Source: Legionella quinlivanii (GTDB lineage: Bacteria > Pseudomonadota > Gammaproteobacteria > Legionellales > Legionellaceae). Taken from it: a stretch of 64,000 nt of DNA. The stretch covers positions 90,093-154,092 of the forward strand of contig NZ_MVJN01000010.1 of assembly GCF_003265995.1 (NCBI RefSeq). Reading direction: 5' to 3'. Shown piece by piece: positions 54,624-63,809 of this stretch (position 1 is the stretch's first letter; each line of letters opens with the position of its first letter). The notes under the pieces were generated by a model. The model was not told the origin of the DNA. It searched no databases and saw only the letters and a list, made by a program, of their open reading frames with translations. Both the position numbers and the translations under genes were made by a program.

Positions 54624-57600
54624 GTGGCTATTATAGAGAAGGATAATTGCGGCTGTGGTTTTATTGCCAGCATCAATGGTAAAGTCTCTCATCGCATTGT
54701 TGAACTGTCGCTAACGGCTTTACAACGTCTGACCCATAGAGGAGTTGCTGGCGAGGATGGCTTGTCTGCCGATGGTTGCGGATTGCTTATACAGTTACCC
54801 AGGCATTTCTTCAGAAAATATGCAGAACAGCAGGGTTGGATTTTAAGCGCTCGATTTGCGGTTGGCATGTGTTTTCTAAACTCTGATAATGCAGAGGCCC
54901 AGAAAGAGCAATTAAATAATGAATTAACTGCTCTTGGCTTCTCTGTTGCAGGCTGGAGGGATCTCAGCGTCGATAGTGCGCTTTGCGGAGAGCATGCACG
55001 CAATAACTTGCCCCATTTTGCCCAGGTTATAGTTAATGTTGATGATAAGCAGACCCTTGAACTGACTGAAGCCAGGCTCATGCTCGCTCGTCATCGCGCT
55101 ACTGAAAGTTTAAGGGAGGATCCTTATTTTTACATTTGTTCTCTTTCCACTCAGGTAGTAATTTATAAGGCCCTGGTTTTACCCAAGTACTTATCAGTAT
55201 TTTATAAAGATTTAAGCGATAAAGCAGTTAAATCCGCTTTCAGCATTTTTCATCAACGGTTTTCAACCAATACCTTGCCCGCATGGCGGCTGACACAACC
55301 GTTTCGATTTCTGGCTCACAATGGCGAGATTAATACCATTCAGGGTAATCGGCATGCGGTTTTGGCTCGAGCGCCGCTGTTTACCAATAAAGACCAGGAT
55401 TGTCTGGACGAAATAAGGCCGATTATCGATCCCATCGCTTCTGATTCAGCAAGCCTTGATAATATGCTTGAGTTTTTAGTTCGTGGAGGTATGGAGCCTT
55501 TCCAGGCAATTCGTCTGCTGATTCAACCTGCTTTCAAAAAAAACAGGAACTGCGATTCAGAGCAACAGGCTTTCTTTGAATATTGCTCCTTGCAAATGGA
55601 GCCTTGGGACGGGCCTGCCAGTGTGGTGTTTACCGATGGGCGATTAGTGTGCTGTGCTCTGGATAGAAACGGTTTTCGCCCTGCGCGTTATTTACAGAGC
55701 AGGGATGGCTTACTGCTCGTCTGTTCCGAAACCGGTGTTATAGATCTCGACGAAGAGAATATTCTTTGCAAGGGCAGAATTGGTCCCGGCGAGCTTCTGG
55801 CCGTTGATGTGAAGACGCATCAGGTTATGAGCACTGCGATTATTGATTCCAGGCTGAGTTCAAAATACCCCTATTCGGACTGGCTGCAACAGCATATCCA
55901 TCATCCTCCGGCTGAATTACATGATGTCCTGGAGGCTAATCGGCTAACTGACCGGCAGGCCGCTTTTTATCGGAAACTCTATGATATCAGCAATGAAGAA
56001 GTGAATGATGTCCTCAAGGCAATGGCGCAAACGGCCAAGGAAGCCACTGCATCGATGGGGGATGATACCCCGATCGCATTACTATCCACTCGAAACCGCT
56101 CGTTGTTTGATTATTTCAGACAGCAATTTGCGCAAGTAACTAATCCCGCAATGGATTCGTTGCGTGAGTCCGTTATTATGTCGACTGAAATCACCCTGGG
56201 GCGCCAGGCGAATCTGTTTGAATCAAGCCCGCTGCATGCCAAACGGATTATATTAAGCTCCCCGGTTCTTTCCAGCGGAGAGTGGGAGCATTTACAGACT
56301 CTGACTACTCAGGGCTTTCCTTTCGTAAAACTGTCATTATCCTATTCGACCCAGGAAAGTTTACTTGAGGCGATTGAAAGGCTTGGCAAACAGGCATTAG
56401 ACGCAGTTAGTCAGGGAGCGGTATTATTGCTGTTGTCTGATTCAGACCTCGATGTACAGGCTATTCCATTACATCCTTTGCTGGCAGTGGGGGCTATTCA
56501 CGAGAGCCTGATTAAGGCAGGAAAGCGCTATGACTGTGACTTGCTGGTAGCCTCTGGATGGGTGCGCGATCCGCATCATTTTGCCGCCCTGCTGGCTTAT
56601 GGCGCAGCCGCTATTTACCCTTATCTGGCTTATTCTTTAATTGCTGATTTCAATATCGAAAAGGGTTTAAGTAATTATGTGAAAGCTATTGAAGGCGGTT
56701 TATTAAAGATCAGTGCAAAAATGGGTATTTCAACTCTGAACAGTTATCGGGGAACCCAGCTTTTTGAAATCATTGGTTTAAGCAAGTCGGTTCTCAATCG
56801 CTGTTTCAGTCAGAGCGCTTCCAAACTGGAAGTTCTGGATTTCAGCGATCTTGATAGCCTGGCCCGAGCTTATTTCGATGACGCTCATAATCCCTATAGT
56901 TATCCGCGTCATGGCGGCTTACTGAAATACTTGCCAGATAATGAGTACCATGAATTCAATCCCGATGTGGTAATGAGCCTGCTGAATGCGGCAAAACAGG
57001 GAGAGTATGCGCTCTATCAACGTTTTTCTCAGCTCATTCAACAAAGACCATTGACGACAATCCGGGATTTGCTAGATATTCAATATGCAAAAAACAGTTT
57101 GCCTCTGGAAAACATTGAAAAAGCAGACAAGATTTTCCCGCGTTTTGAAACGGCTGCCATGTCCTTAGGCGCCTTGTCGCCTGAGGCTCATGAAGCGCTT
57201 GCTGTGGCTATGAATACCTTGGGAGGGCGCTCCAATTCAGGAGAGGGAGGAGAAGCTGACTACCGCCACAACACCATCAAGCGCTCCAAGATTAAGCAAA
57301 TTGCTTCCGGCCGGTTTGGGGTCACTGCGGACTATCTTATGAATGCCGAAGTCATACAAATCAAGATCGCTCAGGGAGCGAAACCCGGGGAAGGAGGACA
57401 GCTGCCCGGCAGTAAAGTGAATGCCCTGATTGCCCAATTACGTTACTGCGGTGAAGGCGTTACTCTGATATCACCGCCGCCGCATCATGATATTTATTCG
57501 ATTGAAGATCTGGCGCAATTGATTTTTGACCTGAAGCAGATTAACTCGCAGGCCCTGATTTCAGTAAAACTGGTTTCAGGCCCTGGAATTGGAACTATCG

Positions 57601-59003
57601 CTGCTGGAGTAGTCAAGGCTTATGCGGATGTCATTACTATTTCAGGTTACGATGGCGGTACTGGCGCAAGCCCCACCTCCTCGATTAAATATACCGGCTC
57701 GCCCTGGGAACTCGGTTTGCATGAAACTCATCAGCTCTTACTGGAAAACAAGTTGCGGCATCGTGTCATTCTGCAAGTCGACGGCGGCATGAAAACAGGG
57801 ATGGATGTGGTGAAAGCAGCCCTTTTGGGTGCAGAGAGCTTTGGTTTTGGTACTGCTCCAATGGTGGCGCTTGGATGTAAGTATTTAAGGATCTGTCATC
57901 TTAACAATTGCGCAACGGGGATTGCTACCCAGGATGATTTTTTAAGAGAAAATCATTATCAGGGAAGCCCACAGCGGGTAATCCATTATTTTACCTGGCT
58001 TGCTGAGGAAGTCAGGGAAATCCTCGCCAGCCTCGGTTTTTCGAGTTTGCAGGAAATTATTGGCCGCAGGGATTTATTACAAAAAATAACAACAGATGAT
58101 CCACTGATTAACCGAATTGATCTCTCATTCATGCTCGATTGCAGCAAAGTCGATCCTTCCTATCAGTGGCGAGAGCTTCCTAAAAGTAATAAGCCAAGAG
58201 ATAAAGCAAGTCTGGCTCAGGCCATACAAGAGGCTGTAGAACCTCTGCTGGCAGTACATCAGGATATTCAGCTGCATTTTCCTATTCATAATGGCAATCG
58301 CTCAATCGGTGCCAGGCTTGCGGGAACTATTGCCAAACAGTATGGATTCAAAACATTAAAAGAAAATTCAGTTCAACTATTCTTTACCGGCACAGCAGGG
58401 CAGAGTTTTGGCGCCTGGACTTGTCAGGGGATGTCACTTTACCTGACCGGAGATGCAAATGATTATGTGGGAAAAGGCATTAGCGGCGGAAAAATTGTCA
58501 TCAGATTGCCAGATGAGGCGCAGTATGACTCAAATAAGACAAGCATCGCTGGAAATACCTGCCTTTATGGTGCGACTGGCGGGATTTGTTATATAGCGGG
58601 TCAGGTGGGTGAGCGTTTTGCAGTGCGTAATTCAGGCGCTGTAGCCGTCATTGAGGGCGCCGGCGCTCATTGCTGTGAATACATGACCGCAGGCCTGGTG
58701 CTGGTGCTGGGGGATACTGGCATTAATTTTGGCGCCGGGATGACTGGAGGTTTTGCCTTTGTGCTCGATTTGGCAAATAGCTTTATTCAGCAGTGTAATG
58801 AAGAGTTTGTCGAAGGATATCGATTAGCTGAGCTCGATACCAAGGAATATATTGATTATCTTGAACAACTACTGGACCATCATATTAACGAGACGGGCAG
58901 TCGTTGGGGGCAACAGATTAAGGACTCCTTTAGTGAGTATCTACCTCTGTTTTGGCTCGTAAAACCGAAAGCGATAGGTTGGAGTACCTTGCGTGGCCTA
59001 TGA
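54624..59003 (+). CDS. gltB: Glutamate synthase (NADPH) large subunit
   Basis: A 1459-residue enzyme that, with GltD, makes two glutamates from glutamine and 2-oxoglutarate. The N-terminal Ntn glutaminase starts after a seven-residue propeptide (KDNCGCGFIA, Cys8). A central domain, the FMN-binding synthase domain (GGRSNSGEGGEADYR, SGYDGGTGASP, QVDGGMKTGMDVV), the 3Fe-4S cysteines in CKYLRICHLNNCATG and a C-terminal glycine-rich beta-helix (FTGTAGQSFGAW) follow in normal order. The start is GTG after AGGGGC. The 238-bp region before it shows no other feature. It overlaps gltD by 4 bp. Confidence 0.96.
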   Translation: MAIIEKDNCGCGFIASINGKVSHRIVELSLTALQRLTHRGVAGEDGLSADGCGLLIQLPRHFFRKYAEQQGWILSARFAVGMCFLNSDNAEAQKEQLNNELTALGFSVAGWRDLSVDSALCGEHARNNLPHFAQVIVNVDDKQTLELTEARLMLARHRATESLREDPYFYICSLSTQVVIYKALVLPKYLSVFYKDLSDKAVKSAFSIFHQRFSTNTLPAWRLTQPFRFLAHNGEINTIQGNRHAVLARAPLFTNKDQDCLDEIRPIIDPIASDSASLDNMLEFLVRGGMEPFQAIRLLIQPAFKKNRNCDSEQQAFFEYCSLQMEPWDGPASVVFTDGRLVCCALDRNGFRPARYLQSRDGLLLVCSETGVIDLDEENILCKGRIGPGELLAVDVKTHQVMSTAIIDSRLSSKYPYSDWLQQHIHHPPAELHDVLEANRLTDRQAAFYRKLYDISNEEVNDVLKAMAQTAKEATASMGDDTPIALLSTRNRSLFDYFRQQFAQVTNPAMDSLRESVIMSTEITLGRQANLFESSPLHAKRIILSSPVLSSGEWEHLQTLTTQGFPFVKLSLSYSTQESLLEAIERLGKQALDAVSQGAVLLLLSDSDLDVQAIPLHPLLAVGAIHESLIKAGKRYDCDLLVASGWVRDPHHFAALLAYGAAAIYPYLAYSLIADFNIEKGLSNYVKAIEGGLLKISAKMGISTLNSYRGTQLFEIIGLSKSVLNRCFSQSASKLEVLDFSDLDSLARAYFDDAHNPYSYPRHGGLLKYLPDNEYHEFNPDVVMSLLNAAKQGEYALYQRFSQLIQQRPLTTIRDLLDIQYAKNSLPLENIEKADKIFPRFETAAMSLGALSPEAHEALAVAMNTLGGRSNSGEGGEADYRHNTIKRSKIKQIASGRFGVTADYLMNAEVIQIKIAQGAKPGEGGQLPGSKVNALIAQLRYCGEGVTLISPPPHHDIYSIEDLAQLIFDLKQINSQALISVKLVSGPGIGTIAAGVVKAYADVITISGYDGGTGASPTSSIKYTGSPWELGLHETHQLLLENKLRHRVILQVDGGMKTGMDVVKAALLGAESFGFGTAPMVALGCKYLRICHLNNCATGIATQDDFLRENHYQGSPQRVIHYFTWLAEEVREILASLGFSSLQEIIGRRDLLQKITTDDPLINRIDLSFMLDCSKVDPSYQWRELPKSNKPRDKASLAQAIQEAVEPLLAVHQDIQLHFPIHNGNRSIGARLAGTIAKQYGFKTLKENSVQLFFTGTAGQSFGAWTCQGMSLYLTGDANDYVGKGISGGKIVIRLPDEAQYDSNKTSIAGNTCLYGATGGICYIAGQVGERFAVRNSGAVAVIEGAGAHCCEYMTAGLVLVLGDTGINFGAGMTGGFAFVLDLANSFIQQCNEEFVEGYRLAELDTKEYIDYLEQLLDHHINETGSRWGQQIKDSFSEYLPLFWLVKPKAIGWSTLRGL

Positions 59004-60412
59004 AAGAAACTAAACCTGTAGAATTTAAGTTTGTAACGGATAAGAGACAGGAGCCTGACAAGCTAAGTCCTGAAGAACGAATTCGTCATTCGGCATCCGT
59101 TTATCTGTCTTATAGCCTTGATCAGGCGCAAAATCAGGCCGGACGTTGCCTGGATTGCGGGAACCCTTATTGCGCCTGGCAATGTCCTGTTCATAACCAT
59201 ATTCCAGGATGGCTGCGCCTTGTGGCTGAAGGAAAGCTGGAAGAAGCGGCGAATCTGGCGCATCAAACCAATCCTTTTCCTGAGGTTTGCGGCCGCATTT
59301 GTCCGCAGGAGCGTCTTTGCGAAGGGGCCTGTACTCTAAATGATGGTTTAGGGGCGGTCACTATTGGCGCAATAGAGCAGTTTATCGCCGACAAGGCGCT
59401 TGAAAATGGATGGCGTCCCGATATGAGCGCGGTTAAACCCAATGGCAGACGGGTTGCTGTTATCGGAGCAGGGCCAGCCGGGTTGGCTTGCGCATCGGTT
59501 TTGGCAAAAAATGGAACAGAGGTTTCGGTTTTTGATAAATATCCTGAAATTGGCGGTTTGCTGACCTTTGGTATTCCCGAATTTAAACTGGAGAAAAAAA
59601 TTATAAGACAGCGCCGCCAGATTTTAGAAGAGATGGGCGTGCGCTTTCATTTGAATACAGAAGTAGGACGTGATTTAAATCCACAGCAATTATTACTTGA
59701 GTATGATGCTTTGTTTTTAGGATTAGGCGCTGATAAAGGAAAAAAAGCAGGAATTCCGGGAGAAGCCTTAGAGAATGTTTATCAGGCTTTGGACTTTCTG
59801 GTTCATAATATCTACAGTTTTCTGGGGCTGCCTGGTTATGAACCGTTCGATTTTCGCAATAAAAAACTGGTAATTCTCGGAGGAGGAGATACTGCGATGG
59901 ATTGTAATCGCAGTGCCCTGCGACTGGAGGCTTTTTCAGTTGATTGTGTCTATCGCCAGGGGATGCTGGATATGCCCGGCGCAAGGAAAGAAATTAAAAA
60001 TGCTATAGAGGAAGGGGTACATTTTGTCTGCCATAAGCAGGCTGTTGAGCTGATTGGTGATAAAAAAGTGGAAGCAGTTAAGCTGGTGAATACCGTGAAA
60101 AATGCCAGCGGCAGGCTTGAGTATCAGGAAGGGAGTGAATATATTTTGCCAGCCGATGCGGTGATTATTGCTTATGGCTTTGATGCCAATCCACCCGAAT
60201 GGCTAGGGCATTTAAGTGTTGATTTAACTGATAAAGGCCTGGTTGAAACCTCAGAAAAGGCAAACTTTCCCTTCCAGACGTCCAATCCGCGAATCTTTTG
60301 CGGCGGCGATATGGTGTTAGGGGCTGACTTGGTGGTCAGAGCCATTGCTCAGGGAGTTTCGGCTGCTGAGAGTATGCTGCGATATATGCAGAATGAGTCT
60401 CGCTCTCTTTAA
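59000..60412 (+). CDS. gltD: Glutamate synthase (NADPH) small subunit
   Basis: A 470-residue flavoprotein that feeds electrons from NADPH to GltB. The N-terminal cysteine-rich region (CLDCGNPYCAWQCPVHNHIP, then CGRICPQERLCEGAC) binds two 4Fe-4S clusters. FAD-binding VIGAGPAGLACAS and NADPH-binding VILGGGDTAMDC follow, with FCGGDMVLGADLVVRAIAQG near the end. The ATG at 59000 overlaps the gltB stop (ATGA); an upstream TTG at 58952 is unlikely. Confidence 0.95.
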   Translation: MKETKPVEFKFVTDKRQEPDKLSPEERIRHSASVYLSYSLDQAQNQAGRCLDCGNPYCAWQCPVHNHIPGWLRLVAEGKLEEAANLAHQTNPFPEVCGRICPQERLCEGACTLNDGLGAVTIGAIEQFIADKALENGWRPDMSAVKPNGRRVAVIGAGPAGLACASVLAKNGTEVSVFDKYPEIGGLLTFGIPEFKLEKKIIRQRRQILEEMGVRFHLNTEVGRDLNPQQLLLEYDALFLGLGADKGKKAGIPGEALENVYQALDFLVHNIYSFLGLPGYEPFDFRNKKLVILGGGDTAMDCNRSALRLEAFSVDCVYRQGMLDMPGARKEIKNAIEEGVHFVCHKQAVELIGDKKVEAVKLVNTVKNASGRLEYQEGSEYILPADAVIIAYGFDANPPEWLGHLSVDLTDKGLVETSEKANFPFQTSNPRIFCGGDMVLGADLVVRAIAQGVSAAESMLRYMQNESRSL

Positions 60413-60478
60413 TGACTTCCCGGCAAGCCCGGTATAAGCGGCTATAATTCTTAAATAGAAACAAGCTTTGGAAAACAA

Positions 60479-62470
60479 ATGGGCAAGAAAGCAGTGATTT
60501 TGTGCTTTGATAAATCTGAGGAACGAGAAGTTCAGGCATTTATGCGGCGAATTCAAAACAGGGAAGAAGAAAAGGGTAATGAGGACATTGAAGTACATAT
60601 AATTTATCCGGTCGATGTCAATGAAGGTCAATACATGACCTGGGAAAGTGCTGAGCCTGAGGATGCCGATAAGGAAATTCTTGAAAGCATGACCCCCGAT
60701 GATCATCTCTATATATGGGGACATGGAGCCCCCAGTAATCCTTATATCCCCGGCGCTTTTTATACTGAAATTGGCGACTATCTTGATAAAACACTTAATA
60801 AAGAAGTGTTTGGACCTGATAAAGGTACGCTCAAGATCAACGTGGAAATATGCAATGGCGGTCGCGGCGGGGTTCAGGGAGAGAATAGTTTTGCTGCCAG
60901 ACTACATTCGTATCTGGGGAAACTGGGCATTTATTCCGAAGTAGCAGGCAGGCTTAGAAATGTCTCAGTTGATATTCCCAATTTACCCCAAGAAGGATTA
61001 AAAACCATTCCCCGTCATTATGACGGCTTGTCGAATCTGATTGCTCTGCCGGATAGCTATTATGAGCATCAGGCGGAGCGTTCCAAAGTAACTTATGCCT
61101 GGGGGGGAGTGGATGGCAAGGCTCAGCTTCGTGTTGATGGCTATCGCAGGAGTCTGACCCGAGATTATCTTGAGTTAAAGGACGCGCTGATGAAAGAAGT
61201 GTCCGACTCTCGAATGCTTGATCCCAGGAGGATCCATAAGTTACTTCTGGGTATTGAATTCAGAATTGGCAACCCGCAAATAGAAATGAAACCTGCTGAA
61301 ATCCATAAGGCCGCTCAGGAATTATATGAATATTGTAAAAAGGCAGGTTTAAAGGAGGAAACTCTGGAAAAACTGGGCTTTGAGCGGTTCATAGCCTCCA
61401 TCTCGCGTAAAGCAAGTTCTAACGGATTTCTTGAGGCGCCCACTGGCGTGCGCTCGGATGATAAAAAACTGCCTGTAGAGGCGAAGGCTTTGCGCGATAT
61501 TCTTTTTGAAAATCCGGAAATGAAAAAGCTGAATAATCTGGTAGAACGTTTAAAAGAAAAAGCCGATACTAACCCCAATATCGCCCGTCTTGTTGAAAAA
61601 CTGGGTTGTGAAGAGAGTTTTGCAGAAAGTAACCTTTATGCCAGTTTTTTTATGATGTATCGAAAATCCATCATCCATTTGGATACTGGAACAGTAGAGT
61701 TTCCGGTCACTATCAAAAATATTATTGATCCGCTTAACCATTTATTAGAAAAAGTTTATTTAAATGAGGAGGCTTCACCAGCAGAAAAACAAAAATCCTA
61801 TGCCTTGTATATGCAGTCGCTGGGAGATTATACCACCGGTTCGACATGGGGCAATTTTAAAGCAAAGGTTCGTGGTGCCTTGTTCGGATTTAAGCTGGCC
61901 CATAATGAAAGACATGAAGCGAGTCTTCTGGAGTATATCCCGAACCTGTTTCGATCGGCCTACACCCTGTCCAATACAGAATTAGAATTTTTTGAAGGGT
62001 TTAAGCAGGACCTGGCAGAGATGAATGAGTGGATTAAATCAGATATTACGCCAGAGAATCAAAAACAAAATGCTTCAAAATATAGCATGAAATCGATGTT
62101 AAATATCGCTAAAATTCCTCCCAATGAACGAGAGGAAAATATTTACGCAGTGTTTTCCATTCTCGATGATCCTCTGATGGATAATCAGGATGGCGCTACT
62201 CCATTAGTTATTGAGGACATCAAAAGCATCGTCGGCAATCTGGATCATAATGATGAGAAGGCGATCGCACAGGCCTTAGTCGATATCAGGAAGCGGCTGG
62301 ATAACTATGACGAATCCTCTTTGAACGAGGATGCGAAGAGTGTTCTGCAGGCCTTTGAAAATAGCAATTTGACATCGTTCGAGGAGTTACGCAATGCGCT
62401 TTCTGATGTTGAACATTTCAAAGACATCATGGACGACGCTTCATTGCAGACAAGGGTTCAGAATAACTGA
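60479..62470 (+). CDS. Putative clan CD (caspase-like) cysteine protease, candidate effector
   Basis: A 663-residue protein without signal peptide. The first 165 residues look like a caspase/C80-type fold. A strand-rich N-terminus (KAVILCFDK) is followed by HLYIWGHGAP with His82 in an HG pair, then TLKINVEICNGGRGG with Cys125 at the end of a hydrophobic strand, then SFAARLHSYLGKLGIYSEV. The order His-Gly then strand-Cys is the clan CD dyad, as in MARTX cysteine protease domains. Residues 220-663 are helical with no recognised domain and an acidic end. I infer a self-processing or host-acting protease; neither activity nor translocation can be read from the sequence. Located between gltD and an epimerase gene. 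Confidence 0.7.
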   Translation: MGKKAVILCFDKSEEREVQAFMRRIQNREEEKGNEDIEVHIIYPVDVNEGQYMTWESAEPEDADKEILESMTPDDHLYIWGHGAPSNPYIPGAFYTEIGDYLDKTLNKEVFGPDKGTLKINVEICNGGRGGVQGENSFAARLHSYLGKLGIYSEVAGRLRNVSVDIPNLPQEGLKTIPRHYDGLSNLIALPDSYYEHQAERSKVTYAWGGVDGKAQLRVDGYRRSLTRDYLELKDALMKEVSDSRMLDPRRIHKLLLGIEFRIGNPQIEMKPAEIHKAAQELYEYCKKAGLKEETLEKLGFERFIASISRKASSNGFLEAPTGVRSDDKKLPVEAKALRDILFENPEMKKLNNLVERLKEKADTNPNIARLVEKLGCEESFAESNLYASFFMMYRKSIIHLDTGTVEFPVTIKNIIDPLNHLLEKVYLNEEASPAEKQKSYALYMQSLGDYTTGSTWGNFKAKVRGALFGFKLAHNERHEASLLEYIPNLFRSAYTLSNTELEFFEGFKQDLAEMNEWIKSDITPENQKQNASKYSMKSMLNIAKIPPNEREENIYAVFSILDDPLMDNQDGATPLVIEDIKSIVGNLDHNDEKAIAQALVDIRKRLDNYDESSLNEDAKSVLQAFENSNLTSFEELRNALSDVEHFKDIMDDASLQTRVQNN

Positions 62471-62482
62471 TATGAATAATAC

Positions 62483-62512
62483 GCAGGTCGGGCGCTTTCG
62501 TCCCACCTACGT
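62483..62512. repeat. REP-like hairpin copy 1
   Basis: AGGTCGGGCGCTTTCG followed by TCCCACCT forms an imperfect hairpin. The 15-mer GGTCGGGCGCTTTCG is identical to the REP next to the transposase gene at 63786. It overlaps the end of the epimerase gene region. Confidence 0.65.
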
Positions 62513-63475
62513 TAGCTGCTTCTTTCTTGCAATCAAATCACCGACAGTATCAGCCAGAGTCCACTGATGCTTGAAATTTGTTAAATGGTAGAGTTTCGAC
62601 AGATCGGGACAGCGTTGTGTAATATCTATGAAATGTTCCCCATAGGCTTCCTCATAAGATAGGTACTGAATTAAAGAATGGCTATTTGCCTGACTCCTGA
62701 CGAGTTGAGCTAAATCATTAATTGAAATCTCTGATGAATTTCCAATGTTGATACTTTGTCCCAGCGCCTTTGGCTCATGGATTAGCATATCCATGGCTTT
62801 AATCACGTCTCGCACGTCGCAAAAAGAACGAGTCTGAGTCCCGTCGCCAAAAATGGTAATAGGTTCATTGCTACAGGCCTGTTTTATAAATCTCGGCACC
62901 ACCATTCCATATAAATCAGTTTGCCGAGGCCCAATCGTATTGAAGATTCGTGCAAGTATGATATTTAATTGATGACGGTGAATATAGGCATAAGCAAGTG
63001 CTTCATCCGCCAATTTACTAATCGGATAAGTTGAAGTCGAACAAGATAAACGATGGATATTCAGATTATCATTTTCGCTGGAAAAGGTTTGACTATCACC
63101 ATATACCGAAGATGAAGAGGCAATTACCACAATTGCATCAGATTTTATTTCAGTCATGTTCTTTAAAAGACGCTGACATCCCATCAGGTTGTTAATGAGG
63201 GTGCTAATGGGATCATTGACTACATTAAACATGCCGACAGTGGCTGCAAAGTGAAAAATTATATCGGCCCATTTTAAAGTTTCTTTCAAATCTGGCCATT
63301 CAAGAATATCCGCTTCTACAAAACTGAAGGAAGCGTTTTTTCTGAGCGCTTCAATATTTTCCAGACGTCCCGATGAAAGATTGTCAACCGTAATCACTTT
63401 ATGCCCTTTATTTAAGTAGTATTCGCATAAATGTGATCCGATAAAACCACAACCACCAGTGATGAAGATATTCAT
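62507..63475 (-). CDS. NAD-dependent sugar-nucleotide epimerase/dehydratase
   Basis: A 322-residue extended SDR like UDP-glucose 4-epimerases and related enzymes. The N-terminal NAD motif FITGGCGFIGSHL, DNLSSGR, the SSSSVYGD strand, the catalytic TYPISK (YxxxK), RIFNTIGPRQ and IFGDGTQTRSFCDVRDV are present. The ATG at 63475 puts the NAD motif at residue 5; a longer frame to 63529 is not typical. It would act on a UDP- or GDP-sugar for surface polysaccharide, but the specific sugar is not evident. No polysaccharide genes flank it. Confidence 0.88.
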   Translation of the reverse strand: MNIFITGGCGFIGSHLCEYYLNKGHKVITVDNLSSGRLENIEALRKNASFSFVEADILEWPDLKETLKWADIIFHFAATVGMFNVVNDPISTLINNLMGCQRLLKNMTEIKSDAIVVIASSSSVYGDSQTFSSENDNLNIHRLSCSTSTYPISKLADEALAYAYIHRHQLNIILARIFNTIGPRQTDLYGMVVPRFIKQACSNEPITIFGDGTQTRSFCDVRDVIKAMDMLIHEPKALGQSINIGNSSEISINDLAQLVRSQANSHSLIQYLSYEEAYGEHFIDITQRCPDLSKLYHLTNFKHQWTLADTVGDLIARKKQLT

Positions 63476-63604
63476 TTTTATTCTATATTTAATAACTTGC
63501 TTGAAATAACTATAGACCATACAAATCAATTAGTTAAATGTAGGGTAATCACCGCTATAAAATGTATACTTAACAGTACAAGTACCCATCTTCTCGAGGC
63601 CTCT

Positions 63605-63778
63605 ATGGCAATAGTCATTAATCTAAATAAAAAAAGAAAAGCCAAAATAAAGTCAGAAAAAGAGAAAAAGGCTTCTGAAAATCGTATTAAATATGGAAGA
63701 AGCAATAAAGAAAAACAGTTAGAGAAAAAAAATAAAGAGCGTGATGAACGGCATCTGGATGGCCATAAAATAGAATAA
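63605..63778 (+). CDS. DUF4169 family small basic protein
   Basis: A 57-residue, very Lys/Arg/Glu-rich helical protein: MAIVINLNKKRKAKIKSEKE at the start, then ENRIKYGRSNKEKQLEK and a C-terminal RDERHLDGHKI. From memory this is the DUF4169 pattern (N-terminal INLxxxRK, central NRxKFGRTKAEK, terminal LDGHR). The ATG at 63605 is the family start; a longer frame upstream is not conserved. Function unknown. Confidence 0.8.
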   Translation: MAIVINLNKKRKAKIKSEKEKKASENRIKYGRSNKEKQLEKKNKERDERHLDGHKIE

Positions 63779-63781
63779 TAC

Positions 63782-63807
63782 CGTAGGTCGGGCGCTTTCG
63801 CCCGACG
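63782..63807. repeat. REP hairpin beside a REP-associated transposase
   Basis: A perfect stem GTCGGGCG/CGCCCGAC with a CTTT loop (GTCGGGCGCTTTCGCCCGAC, preceded by CGTAG). It lies directly after the stop of the RAYT gene, the usual position for a REP recognised by that transposase. Confidence 0.85.
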
Positions 63808-63809
63808 TT

